A stretch of 64,000 nt of DNA from Folioceros fuciformis (Eukaryota; Anthocerotophyta; Anthocerotopsida; Anthocerotales), in contig JBNGIO010006164.1 in the NCBI GenBank assembly GCA_049999805.1, positions 77,939 through 141,938 on the forward strand. Direction: 5' to 3'. Below, one piece after another: positions 53,558 through 64,000 of this stretch (position 1 is its first letter; the number at the start of each line of letters is the position of its first letter). Under the pieces are notes generated by a model. The model saw only the letters and a list, made by a program, of their open reading frames with translations. It did no database searches and had not been told where the DNA came from. A program made the translations under genes and the position numbers.

Positions 53558-55035
53558 GATGCCATCGCGTGTCTAAGATCACGTGTCGTGGGCCTTAATT
53601 TTGTAGAATTATTTTATTCCAAGGTAGAGGGCTGGAGTCCTCTTGCGATTGTTAGTTTGCGTTTTCTCTGTGCTCATCCATGTCCTCTATTCTCTGAGGG
53701 GAAGGTTTGGTAGGGATTGATCCATTCGCTCATGTGGAGTGTCGTGTCAGTTTCTCGATTTGGGTCATCTGGTGCCTCTCACGGGATGGGTAAGACGGAG
53801 GTGTTTAGTCCCAGAGTTTGGTGTGGTCGCTGAGCTGTGGAATGTCTTGGCCCCCTTTCACGTAGAGCACCTGGCTCGCTCATCGCAGCAGTCTCTGTGG
53901 AAATTGTGATACTGGATCACCGTAAGTGGCATTTGTGCCAGAAATCTTGATGGAGCCTCAGGTATCGCGGGGTGTGTTGTTGAATAGAGCTGCATGCTAG
54001 CAGTTGCTTCATTGAGTTCATTCTACGTGGATTGTCACTGCCCACAGTTTTCCCTGGCCTAAAGCCTGGAGCTTGTTGTAGAAAGATCTCGAGACTTGCA
54101 TGATAAAAGAGCTTGCTGCGTATCGCGCCTTTTCGAACCGAAAACTGTGGGTGACTACAGTGAGTCGGTGAATACATCGAGTTGGAGACACGGAAAGCAG
54201 AACCCGACCCAAACTCACTTACGCTTCATACATGACGACACTCGAGTACTGGAGGTTATACTTGCTTGCTCGATAAGCAACTTTACAGATGGAGTTGTCC
54301 ATCCCTTACTAAACTTTGGAGAAATAAATAAATCGTGAATATGGTCCGCGAGCGACGAACACATCTTTGAAGTTTATGCAGTTCTCAAGTTTATGTAGTT
54401 CTAATCAAATTGTGATGGGGTGGCAGGTTGTTAGATGGGCCTAATATTAAAATATTATTTAAGTTATTTAATAACAAATAAATCCTCGAGGAAAATACTG
54501 GTACGAAGAAACCCTAGGCGCGGACCTGGACCAAAACGTCGTGCTTGCTGCAAACCCTATTCGTCTCTTAAAGCTAGGCTAGGTTAGGCTAGGTACGCAG
54601 TGTGATGCTAGTGTCAAAGCTGTACGGCCGCGGCCGAGAGGAGCCCCNNNNNNNNNNNNNNNNNNNNNNNNNNNNNNNNNNNNNNNNNNNNNNNNNNNNN
54701 NNNNNNNNNNNNNNNNNNNNNNNNNNNNNNNNNNNNNNNNNNNNNNNGCGAGAAAGCTCCGTACCAGCTCAGGTAATTACCAAAACTTCATGACCCAAAT
54801 CATGTATTTTTCCTCACATATTTTGATTTTTATGGACGATGTTCTGGAGTGCACATGTACAAGTAAATCCTGTTCAAAAATTCCTTCCACATCCCTCGAC
54901 ATCGTACGCGTCTAGCCCTCGTTGAGGTCTCGAAAGCAGCCAGCCAACCACAACTGCGGGAGGCGTGATTCCAAAGAATCCCACCTGTCCCTTACTGGTA
55001 GAGCCCCAGATGCCCTTCCTCACCCTCTTCCCGTG
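53558..55035. other. Spacer with assembly gap
   Basis: After the eL31 3' UTR (about 200-300 bases) I see no supported gene. A run of 100 N occupies 54648-54747. A conserved CTAGGCTAGG duplication sits near 54575-54595. The final part is the 3' flank of the LUC7-like gene. Confidence 0.45.
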
Positions 55036-58000
55036 TCAAGGTCTCTCCCTGTCCCTATCCCCATGACGATTCCAGTCCCGGTCCCGATCCCGATCCCGAT
55101 CCCTGTGACCTCCAGATTTGTGAAACCGATTCCCGGATACCTGATCTCCATGCCTCCTGTCTCCGTGCCTGTACACTTCATCTTCTCTCTCCCTTCTCCT
55201 TTTCCTATCCCTGTCCTTGCCCACGAATTTGTGACCCCGTCTGAAGTCCCGGTCTCGATCCCTGTTTTGATGCTCGCCATCGTGACTTCTGTCACCTACG
55301 CGATCTCTTTCCTGTTCTCTATCCTTTCCCCAGTGCCGATCTGGCTCTTTAGTAGTTTCAGTTGATTCTATACCAGAGCGTCCTCGTGACCTGAACATAT
55401 GTAAGTACACAACACACAGTCTGTCTTAGACAGCACACCAATACAGAACTGCAGACTCGATGGCACAAGTCCTATTAGCAGAGAGTGTATCGCTCGAAGC
55501 ACATAGACACGAGTTAGGATCCAGACACTTACTTCTCGTCCTCTCCATCCCGATCTTTCAACTGATTGATCCTCTCGTCCTATATAAGTCAAGCCAAAGG
55601 CAACCGAAGAAACCGGTGTTAGCCAACATACCAACTGTGTCCGCATGCAACCCAACGCAGTGCTTGTTCTACCACACTGACAGAGAAAAGGCCACAGCCG
55701 GAACAACAACTTACCCTCAGATCCATAAGCTTCTCGCGTATTTGCATGTACCCAAGATGAAGTTTTCCGCCAAAATGATCAGCCAGCCGGCGATCACTGT
55801 TGAAAATGCCATCATGGTTCCTTTATCTTAGTATCACGGACTAGTCGTGAGCATTTTGACAATGCAATGCATTCTCAGACAGAGATTAGACACACCCCAC
55901 GAAGTGCAGCTGGAAACAAAATTCCTTCGACACACTACTGTATCACAATGCCAGACAGAAGACACTATTTGCGCTTCGACTTGCCGCAATACTAGCGAAA
56001 AGCTGATCCTGAAATGAGTGGCACAATACTGAATCAAACTTGGAGAAGCAAAATACATACAGTCAACAAGTGTGGAATGCCATCTCCAAGACCCAAGACT
56101 TTCCTTCTGCCAAACACCAACATTGGCAATTAAGGGGTGCAGCCACCAACCAAGTGAGTGAAGACTCTACAGGTGTAACTACATACCTATCGTATATGCT
56201 CAGAAATGCTCCACAGATGTCACAGACACGAAGCTTCTGATCAGCCTGCACCTTCAGTTCCCAAAGAAGTCAAGAATCTAGCCAAGTCTTCAATCACATC
56301 TCCGTACTGTGAATGGAAGCAACCAACTTCTCATCTTCCTCTGCAGCAAACAGACATATGACCACATGGTGACATACCACACGAACATCCTGCGCAGCCG
56401 TCTTCAAGGGATCTGTTCCTTGTTCAAGTCTCGAACCAAGCTGTAGGCAATTGCACCCCACAGTCTTAATAACTCTACACCATTAAGAACCGGGGAAGAC
56501 AACTAACCCCAACACATCACACTCCTCGCAAAGAATACCTTTCTGAGAGCTTCAGCCTCCTCCATAGCCTTCTGTGCCTCATCCACTCGTCCTTGCTCAC
56601 CTGAGGTCAATGACACACATATTCCAACAACCATCAAGATACACTGAGACGGACAACTATGCAGGAAAAGGTGCGTGACCATGGTCCCAAACACATCCTT
56701 GCAAGCAGAGAAAGCGTCGTAGACGACATACCAAGCTCCTCAGCAATTTTAAGCTTCTGCCTGATTAGCTCCTGTGTTCTAGGGTCGGGTGCCAAAGTCC
56801 CCGGCGTTGGCAATGGCGCTAGAGGAGGTGGATTGGGCAGTGGTTGAGGGGCCATAGCCCTGTCTTTGTTAAAGGCCTCCAGCAGGGACATAGCCTGCAC
56901 CACAGCCAACTTAGCAAAACAGCAAAACACTGGAGGTGTCGCATCAAAGGTTACACATACGACTGCATACACACCTGCCGATCAGCGCGCTTGGCTCTAA
57001 GTTCCTCAACGGTCTCCAGTATCCTAATTTTCTCATCTGTCTTACCTTCGAGGTCTGCAAGTCAAATCATCCCGTAAGTGCAACCAGCCTAAACCTGAAT
57101 CACAGCTGTGACTCCTGGCAAATCGAAGTAACCTACAATGACCATAATATGAAAAAAAAACGTTATTCACCGTCAAATGCCTACCAAGATATTCAGCTTC
57201 TTTCAGCTTCTCCTTGATCTGCCTTGTATACTCACTGGCTTCGGTTGACTGGTAATTTCATAAAAGTCAGTTCTATCCAAGCACGACCACTATTCTCACA
57301 ATGACTCAAAATACAAAACTTGTTACTGCACTGAGGATGTTCATAACTGCAAAAAGAGATGCCAGCAGACACCTTCGTCACTTCTGATACAGCAATGGCC
57401 GTCGCCGCTCCAACATCATCATCCTCAAGACGCTTGAGAGCTCTTGCAATTTTCCTGTCGCATTCCACAACATGCTTCTCCAAGCAGTCCTCGAGCTCTC
57501 TATCGTAACAATCCTTTCCTTTTGCTTTTGCTTCCTCATACCTGAGACGTGTTAAGGCAAGCCACGACATACGCAGCTCGATTCCCGACCTGACGACAAA
57601 GACCAGCAAAAGGCAGGCTACCCAAGAAGGATACTCTTTCCTAAGTTGCAGCGAGTGAAACTTGGAGCAGGGACCTAAATCCATCTTCTGCAGCACACAA
57701 AATGAAGCATGAGAACGCTGAGCATATCAAGACCCCGATTATCCCAATTTTCCAGAACGCAGAAGCAGGCAACAGCTGCAGCTCCGGACAAATCGATTTC
57801 TATGCGGGCAGGAAGCACCGAAAAGGAGGGCGAAATTCCAGAAAAAAAGACGAAACTCGGTAAGACCTAGCACAACACTACTAGAGCCTCCATCACGTAC
57901 GTCTACCAACAATCCACAAGCTAAAGCGATGTAGTGAGCAAATCCACTTCACAGAATGCGGTAGAGAGGTTGATGAAAGTAAGGCATCATGTTCAGGAGT

Positions 58001-58158
58001 AGGTGACGCACCGTGAGCTGAAAGAGGTCATGCGGACAAAGGCCGGTGAGGTAGAGGCGACAGACATCCCGGTCGTAGTATTTCCGCTTCACCTCTCGCA
58101 CGTCCCCGTTCCGATTTGCTCCCATTAACGCATCCAGCTGCTTCCTAAACGCATCCAT
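55036..58158 (-). CDS. LUC7: LUC7-like U1 snRNP-associated splicing factor
   Basis: Twelve exons join in phase to 447 codons plus stop: 58158-58012, 57687-57635, 57541-57373, 57248-57185, 57054-56975, 56894-56732, 56600-56539, 56440-56378, 56245-56187, 55796-55715, 55579-55533 and 55390-55036. The start MDAFRKQLDALMGANRNGD is typical. The first zinc finger is CCCH-like ('YDRDVCRLYLTGLCPHDLF'), the second CCHH-like ('CDICGAFLSIYD', then 'HFGGKLHLGY'). Helices between them are rich in Lys/Glu. The last exon encodes an Arg-Asp/Arg-Glu-rich tail (RDRDRDRDRDW). LUC7 proteins help U1 snRNP select 5' splice sites. A Pro-rich insert ('PNPPPLAPLPTPG') in exon 6 is lineage-specific as far as I can tell. 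The Met at 58185 is rejected as unconserved. Confidence 0.93.
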
Positions 58159-58495
58159 GGCGCACAATGGAAGACGGCTCGCCAAAAACCTCCCACGGCC
58201 CGGCCACTGCCAAACCCAAGTGCTGAGCCGGTCAGCACCCGAGGAATTTTTATCGTGTGCGTAAGTACCCTTTTTCTGTTTTTTTGTTTTTTCGGTTTTC
58301 TCTTGACTTGTTTTAAGTATTTAGGTAGCTGGTTCTTGTAGTTGACGGCCGCACACAATGGTTATACTGTGCTACACAAGCTTTTGCACACGGATCAGAG
58401 GTTAAAGTTTTATGGTTGAAATTAATTGAATTTATGTAATGTAGGATGGGGGGCCTCCTTATTATGTATATGTCATGAGAGAACATAGGTACCAT

Positions 58496-58607
58496 GGGAA
58501 GATGTAAAGGCCATATTCATGTAAGAAGTACCCAAGAAATATATATATTGAGGGAAGATGTAAAGCCATATGTATTCTTGTAGAAGCACCCAAGAAATAT
58601 ATATATT
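58496..58607. repeat. Imperfect direct repeat, ~55-60-bp unit x2
   Basis: GGGAAGATGTAAA...CCCAAGAAATATATATATT appears at about 58496 and again at about 58552, with small indels between the copies. Confidence 0.8.
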
Positions 58608-60006
58608 AACAATGACGCAACATAGGTCATAGGCAGACTTAAAAAAAAAGTTCTTATTGTATACTTATTGTTATCACAAAGATTACCACATCCGTAAGCA
58701 ACCTCTTAATTAGTTACCTCAACCTTGTTTAGATTATTGTAGTTGTGATTTTGGTATGAACTCTTGGTTTTGTTGCTTTCTTTCCCATTTGTAAACGTTG
58801 TTTTGCTTCTTTGTAGTTCATTGCTGCTGCGGTCTAAAGATGAGAAAGCACGTTAAACATTTCGCAAATTGGCTTTTTTTCTCCAAAAAAAATATTGAGA
58901 TTAATATTGTCGTCCTCTTACAATACTAAGGGGACCCCCTGCCTACATATTTACATAGCATGAGCACAGGATCGGGAGAAAAATCGACCTCGTGCCCAGC
59001 CCTCTGAACAGGCAGGCGAGGAGAAGGCTCCCCACCACCATGATAAATCCCCCCCCCCCCAGGGCCATGGGGCTCACCTTCCCCAAGGGCACAAATTGGC
59101 TTCCCTACAGGCAAAGTTGAACCCTTTGGTTCAATCACCAGTAAGTATGCATGTCATGAGAAAGACACACATTCTCGAGTGCTTATTACCTCATTCAATG
59201 TTTTAGAGTGCTTGATAGGTGAACAAATACATGCTATCAGGGGAAAGTAGCTCTCATTAGTATGCTGCTTGTGGATGTCTTGCTAGGGTAGTATGTACCT
59301 TACTATTGATGTTTAGCACAACCAAGCCTCCCTACCTTGAAGGTGCATCAAAAGGGGACTTAAGGAGATTGCAACATGTTTTGGCAAACTTCTTATGGTC
59401 CAACAAATTGAATCTTACTAGGTGATTTGACATCGTAGAATTCAACCAAGGCAAACGAGAGGAGGAGGGGGCAAGGTAGGTGAGGACATGGGAAAGTTAG
59501 AGTTGGTGGATCCAGTAAGCACGATGAATGTTGTGCTAAACAGCATCAGTCATAAGCGCAAGGACTTACCACGTACACTAACCATATGGTTACACGCTAA
59601 TATGCTAGTTAGGCCATAATATGCTAGTTAGGCCGCTGGTTGGAGCATAGGCAAGATTGTCTTGTCTAAGAATAAGGAAAACGAGCTAACTCCTTATCCA
59701 AATGAAAACCAACACAACACCTTGTGAGGAAACGCCCTAGCATTCTATCACGCACATCAATCAGTTCTAAACAAAGAAAACGTCACAGTGAGCTCAGCTC
59801 GCAACCTTTCACTGAAGTATATTCCATACGAAAGATGTATAGTATGATTTACAAATATATGCAAACACAATCTCCATCCTAGAAAGGCAAAGGAGCAAGC
59901 ACACCTATTCAACACTACCTACTTTTAAAAAGTAATATTTGAGTCCAAAATAAAATATAATAAGCATAGATAGTATCAAGGATGCTCAAAATAAAGCAGC
60001 TGCAAA

Positions 60007-60290
60007 CAATAGGTCTTAAGGAAAGATTGCTCCTATGTCATCTCCTATGACATNNNNNNNNNNNNNNNNNNNNNNNNNNNNNNNNNNNNNNNNNNNNNNN
60101 NNNNNNNNNNNNNNNNNNNNNNNNNNNNNNNNNNNNNNNNNNNNNNNNNNNNNCAATAGGTCTTAAGGAAAGATTGCTCCTATGTCATCTCCTATGACAT
60201 TCTTTGTCTTGTTAGCAAAGGAATAAAAGCCATTACAAACAATAGGTCTTGAGAAAAGGTTGCTCCTACCTTATCTACTTTGACATTCTT
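60007..60290. repeat. Tandem repeat interrupted by a 100-N gap
   Basis: The unit CAATAGGTCTTAAGGAAAGA...CTCCTATGACAT occupies 60007-60053, directly before the gap (60054-60153), and recurs unchanged at 60154-60200, directly after it. A diverged third copy is at about 60239-60285. The gap probably hides further copies collapsed during assembly. Confidence 0.85.
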
Positions 60291-60533
60291 TGTTTTGTTA
60301 GCAAAGGAAGGTTATATAAGTTCATAGTAAGTTAGCAAGGGAAAGCTTATTTCATAACATCCATCTTAGTGTGAGAAAAAGTTGTTTAGTCCTAAATTAT
60401 ATTATTGTAGCCCTCCTAGTGGAATGCGTAAGTTGATCTTCTTTTTGAAATAAAATTTAAATTTAATTATTTTTAATATAAAAATAAAATAATAATAATA
60501 ACTGTATATAAAAACGAGTGTGAAAGAAAAAAC

Positions 60534-60742
60534 AACACCCAATAATGTACCAAGGTGTACAATATATAAAAGCAGCCTTACAGCTAGGCTAGCTACAGTT
60601 AGCTACCGCAGCCTTCCAGCCTTACAGCTAGGCTAGCTACAGTTCGCTAGTGCAGCACTTAGTGGTACATTATTGCGTGTCAAAATTATTGTTAATATAT
60701 TATTGGACTTAAAAAACCATTACTCGTACATCATTGGGTGTT
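60534..60742. mobile_element. MITE-like non-autonomous element
   Basis: AACACCCAATAATGTACC at 60534 is mirrored by GTACATCATTGGGTGTT at 60726-60742 (two mismatches), forming terminal inverted repeats of a ~209-bp AT-rich segment. An additional inverted copy (GGTACATTATTGCGTGT) lies at 60664-60680, and a direct one near 60773. Inside is a duplicated CCTTACAGCTAGGCTAGC. There is no coding capacity. A target-site duplication is not clear. Confidence 0.5.
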
Positions 60743-61334
60743 AAAAAATATTATAGCAGCAGCCAATAATGTATCAACTGCAAGGACGGTACGGTAAAGT
60801 GTACATTTTTTGCGTTTTGTTACCTTTTCGTCTACAAACGCGTCCATGTTGGGCTTTCTACTGAGAGGACACGGACGAACCATGACAATGGGACCGACTG
60901 GGTAGATAAAGCGGGCATGCTACAGCGAAATCATACTTTCTCGTGAACCCCTCTGAAAAGTATTGAATTTCCAGCGAAATGGACTGCAACGAAACACGAG
61001 ATCTTGCAATTATGAATGAATTCTTTCACAAGCCATGACGAAAAACGCCCAGCTTCCCGTGGTGACGTCTACCTATCTGGATGCACGCCAGATACAAATT
61101 GGTACCTGAAGAATGACAAAGACGGCAAGAATTTCTCTGCTATATACCGCAACACAGAACACAAGGCCAACGTGTTCCCTGGCAAGCTTCAACTATGCAA
61201 GCTAGTGTACATTGCCTCAGCCTAGGTCTACACCCAAAACTTTGAAACTCGTGACTCTTCACCCGTGTCTCACCAACCCCGAGCCCGTCTCGAGCCACGG
61301 ACTTCAAACTCAGAAGCCATCAATCAGGTGATGC

Positions 61335-63050
61335 TCAAACGTCAGCTGTCAGCAATGATCCTGTCAGAGTAATCTGCGACAAAAGATCCCCAAGACTCGA
61401 CATTAGCACCTGCATCGTATGGCCAGGAGCCCGTCGTACAAGCTCCCCAACCGGGGATCGCACAAGCTCAGACAAACATAACGTGTACCTTCTCCCCTAG
61501 CTGGAAAGGGGGCAATCCCTTGTAAGGGCAACTCCTGCAACGGAAAGCATCTCCAAGACCACACTGGACATAGCAAAACCACGGTGAGATACGTGCCAGC
61601 AGCAAGTGTGATTGCATCAAACGATTGGATGAAAGCTCCGTTACTCACACTTCCACAGGCCGATTTCGGGTTATTCAGTTGGGCAGTTGAGAGTTTTCCG
61701 CTTTCCTCTGCCTCTTCAAGCTCAGCTCGGCCACAAGTGCAATTCTTGCAAGCTTTCTTCCCAGCCTTACCAACCTCGCAGTCATCAGATGCTGCACAGT
61801 CCGAAGTTACCCGAGTGTAAGGCATTTCCAAGTCCACGAGCAACACATGGATCCAGCACAGCATAAGATCACCTACATACATGGTACCACAGGAGGCTTC
61901 CGGTCTTCCTCTGTTAACAGCTCGTCCTCGTCCACCAACTCTTCGTCAACATCTTTGTCAGCCACCTTCCACAACGATGACCCGTTCGGTGTTGGAGGCT
62001 TGAACTCAAAGTTCAACTCATTCATCTCCTCGGAAGCCAACCTTACAGCTGCTCCGTTACTTTTCACGGCTGTGACAAGGATCCAGATGACACATTCAAC
62101 ACATGCCCTCACATCCAAATTGCACTAAATGCCCGATTAAGTACTCACTACACACCTACCCTTCTTTGCACTCGTCTTCTTCAACCCAAAGGACTCCCCT
62201 GTTGTCCATCTAGGCTTATTTACTCTCACCTGAGACAGGTCAAAGAAACGTAGCGGTTAGAAAACCAAATACAGCTGCAAAGATGGACTCGTAACACATA
62301 CCAATGATCGATTCATGTCACGTTGCGATTCATATGCTTCAGCTGCAGCATCTCCCAACCACTAAATCTACATCTAGAATGCTGCACAGTGAGGGTGGAC
62401 AGGTGAACCAGGAGGCTTACGGCAACTTGTTCGAACAGATCCGATGAAATCGCAGAAACAGCGGCAGCAAGTCCCACTCCCTCAATGGGCTTATCAACCC
62501 TGGCCTCCACAAACCCGGCAAGCAGCAGATTCCGCTCCAAGCCAGCTTGAGTCTGCACTGAAAGTCCAAGTGACTGCAGTACCCCAACTGGTCAGTACCT
62601 CATCTCGTTGCACAGCAACAGCCAAACATTAAAGCAGCAGAACTCACATCCGCTTCCTCCTTCGATACAGCTCTTTTTGCCAGGGGCTCCTGAAGAACAA
62701 GAGTGCCACCTGGCCTCATAACCTTGACGATTTCATTGAGCCTTGCTGCCGAATGGTAGCCAGGAGTCTCAGCCAGAGAGACAAACACATCCACCGACCC
62801 CGCCGCCACTTTCAACTCCACTCCTGCGCACCAGACCCACACTCAGCACCAACGCCATGCAAACAAGACAGACGAAGAGGCCAAACTCCACAATCACGCC
62901 TTGCAGAATCTCACCGCTTGCTTGAGTGATCACAGCCACGTCCTTGCCGGGTCCCAAGTTATCTTGAAAAGCTCCCACGGCCCACAGCACAACCCTTGCC
63001 GGAAGAGCGGCAACGTCAGTGACAAGAAGCACAGCCGCGTCGATGGCCAT
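61335..63050 (-). CDS. DRE2: Anamorsin / DRE2, cytosolic Fe-S cluster assembly protein
   Basis: Eight exons join to 324 codons plus stop: 63050-62915, 62823-62648, 62573-62427, 62229-62160, 62069-61881, 61791-61649, 61563-61489 and 61373-61335. The N-terminal ~150 residues have the methyltransferase-like fold of the family ('[11 protein letters not shown]', '[13 protein letters not shown]'). A linker with '[15 protein letters not shown]' and '[11 protein letters not shown]' follows. The C-terminal CIAPIN1 domain has motif A ('[16 protein letters not shown]') for a [2Fe-2S] cluster and motif B ([19 protein letters not shown]), two CX2C pairs. It ends 'LLTADV'. DRE2 takes electrons from the diflavin reductase TAH18 in the cytosolic Fe-S assembly pathway. 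All cluster Cys are present. Confidence 0.93.
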
Positions 63051-64000
63051 ATCTGCAACCCGTTCTTAAACCTTACAGCTGCCAGAAGGAAAACAGCAGA
63101 CAGAGGAATCCCGTCAGGATCGAATTCCGGCCCAGCAGGGCGGGCAGCACACACTGGCTCTCAGGCTTGATAGAACTGTCGGAGCAGCGAGGGAGGCCTG
63201 GTATCTATACAGCCATCACAAAGGCCGCTGCCTCACAGGCAAAGGATGTATGGACAGGTACAAAACAGAAAGAGGGCCGGCTCTGCTCAAGGGACAGAGT
63301 CACACACAAGGGAGATGCATACGGCAAATTAATACTTCCCAGGACAGGACAGGGCAAGGCGAGGCCGAGTACTATGCCGAACAGGGATTCAGTACCTCCT
63401 AAAACCTAGACAAGAATACCGCAACAAGGTGTAGCGTGCAGCATGATCCCTGCTGGAGCTGGAATAGTAACACACGGAGCCGCGCTGCCGAAAACAGTGA
63501 TGAATTGCAGTACTGCCAAATCATGGGATACAGAGCGAGCAACTTACACGTTGAACGGAAGGCGGGAGCAGCAGAAGTGGCGAGGAGGAGCGGCAGGGGC
63601 AGCAGTGCGTAAGCAGACAACAACACGAACGCAGGGAGCCTGTGTGGGTGATATATAGTAGGTGGTAGTGGAGCAGATTGGGTTGGGTCGTCAAGCAGAC
63701 TGATTGGCTGTGCCGGGCCTGCTGCTGCAACAGCGGCAGCAGTGAAGTCGGACAGGAAAGGAATTCGGGTCGACGGTCTCGGTTTGCTCCAGTCTGCCAG
63801 GCCAGGCTACCAGGCAACCAGGCGGCCTGAACAGCGGGCACACTCACATTAACAATGACGTGAGAGGGAATGTTCTAACCGCTTTGTCCCCGGCGCAACC
63901 TGGCGACCGGTCGCCCGCACCCCACGCCTACTCCAGGGCGCGGCCACGCGCCTCCGACCGCTCCCTGCGTGTTGGCCTCGCCAGCAGCATGCGGTTCGAG
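63051..64000. other. 5' flank of DRE2 to window end
   Basis: The first part is likely the leader and promoter of DRE2. Short ORFs on both strands show no family resemblance. The last ~130 bases are strongly GC-rich and could belong to a gene outside the window. Confidence 0.4.

Larger units (their letters stand above)
58159..61334. other. AT-rich repeat region with assembly gap
   Basis: No supported gene. Contents: a duplicated AT-rich unit (58496-58607), a stretch of unique low-coding sequence (58.7-59.9 kb), a repeat flanking a 100-N gap (60007-60200), a MITE-like element (60534-60742) and a short plus-strand ORF (61016-61225) that matches nothing. Confidence 0.5.

Noticed and set aside
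61016-61225. Short plus-strand ORF (69 codons) near the DRE2 3' end
   Set aside because: No family match and no neighbouring exons; length compatible with chance.

Overview
The window is nuclear DNA of a land plant. Genes have short introns (about 70-400 bp, GT-AG), a eukaryotic tRNA-Leu is present, and the conserved genes are plant-type: eIF4A, a PMT-family methyltransferase, SNU13, a Sed5/SYP3 syntaxin, USE1, eL31, LUC7, DRE2/anamorsin, an EREX-like PX protein and a fibrillin. The most diagnostic content is a cluster of intronless PLS-class PPR genes. In their C-terminal domains the usual PG box is replaced by Lys-Lys-Pro, and the proteins end in GRP, DRC or DLH instead of DYW. As I recall the literature, this DYW:KP variant occurs only in hornworts, ferns and some lycophytes, the plants with U-to-C organellar RNA editing. 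With the short introns, a hornwort is my best guess and a non-Selaginella lycophyte or fern is the alternative. The species is inferred, not shown.

Layout. 1-3.1 kb (minus): decayed Ty3-type retroelement with gag, zinc knuckles and protease, plus what looks like a cytosine-C5 methyltransferase motif I at the window edge. 3.1-5.3 kb: direct repeats and a ~1.2 kb segment bounded by inverted arms, carrying a 42-bp minisatellite and a coiled-coil ORF. 5.6-6.6 kb: PPR pseudogene. 7.3-7.8 kb: small secreted lectin-like gene, followed by 67-bp tandem repeats. 9.0-11.3 kb: F-box/LRR gene and a broken tandem copy. 11.4-12.8 kb: plastid fibrillin. 14.6-16.2 kb: eIF4A. 17.1-20.6 kb: PMT methyltransferase, head-to-head with SNU13. 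21.5-23.1 kb: SYP3-type syntaxin. 24.0-45.8 kb: PPR cluster with one pseudogene and four intact genes, interrupted by tRNA-Leu(CAA) with T-arm-like repeats (30.8-31.1 kb) and the EREX-like gene (37.8-41.6 kb). 46.0-47.5 kb: USE1. 47.5-52.9 kb: gene-poor repeat-rich DNA. 53.0-53.6 kb: eL31. 55.0-58.2 kb: LUC7-like. 58.2-61.3 kb: AT-rich repeats and a MITE-like element. 61.3-63.1 kb: DRE2. Four runs of exactly 100 N mark assembly gaps.

Functional view. Most conserved genes are unrelated housekeeping genes. Three act in membrane traffic (SYP3, USE1, EREX-like) and two in splicing (SNU13, LUC7). The PPR genes form one family that expands by local duplication and decays to pseudogenes. All intact copies carry, ahead of the PPR tract, a ~50-residue module resembling the PDF motif of OSB organellar single-stranded-DNA-binding proteins. 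I know of no description of this PDF-PPR-DYW:KP architecture. If real, it marks a distinctive class of candidate U-to-C editing factors.

Exon boundaries were read by eye from splice consensus, phase and family conservation. For the multi-exon genes except the gapped EREX-like gene the joined lengths are whole codons.
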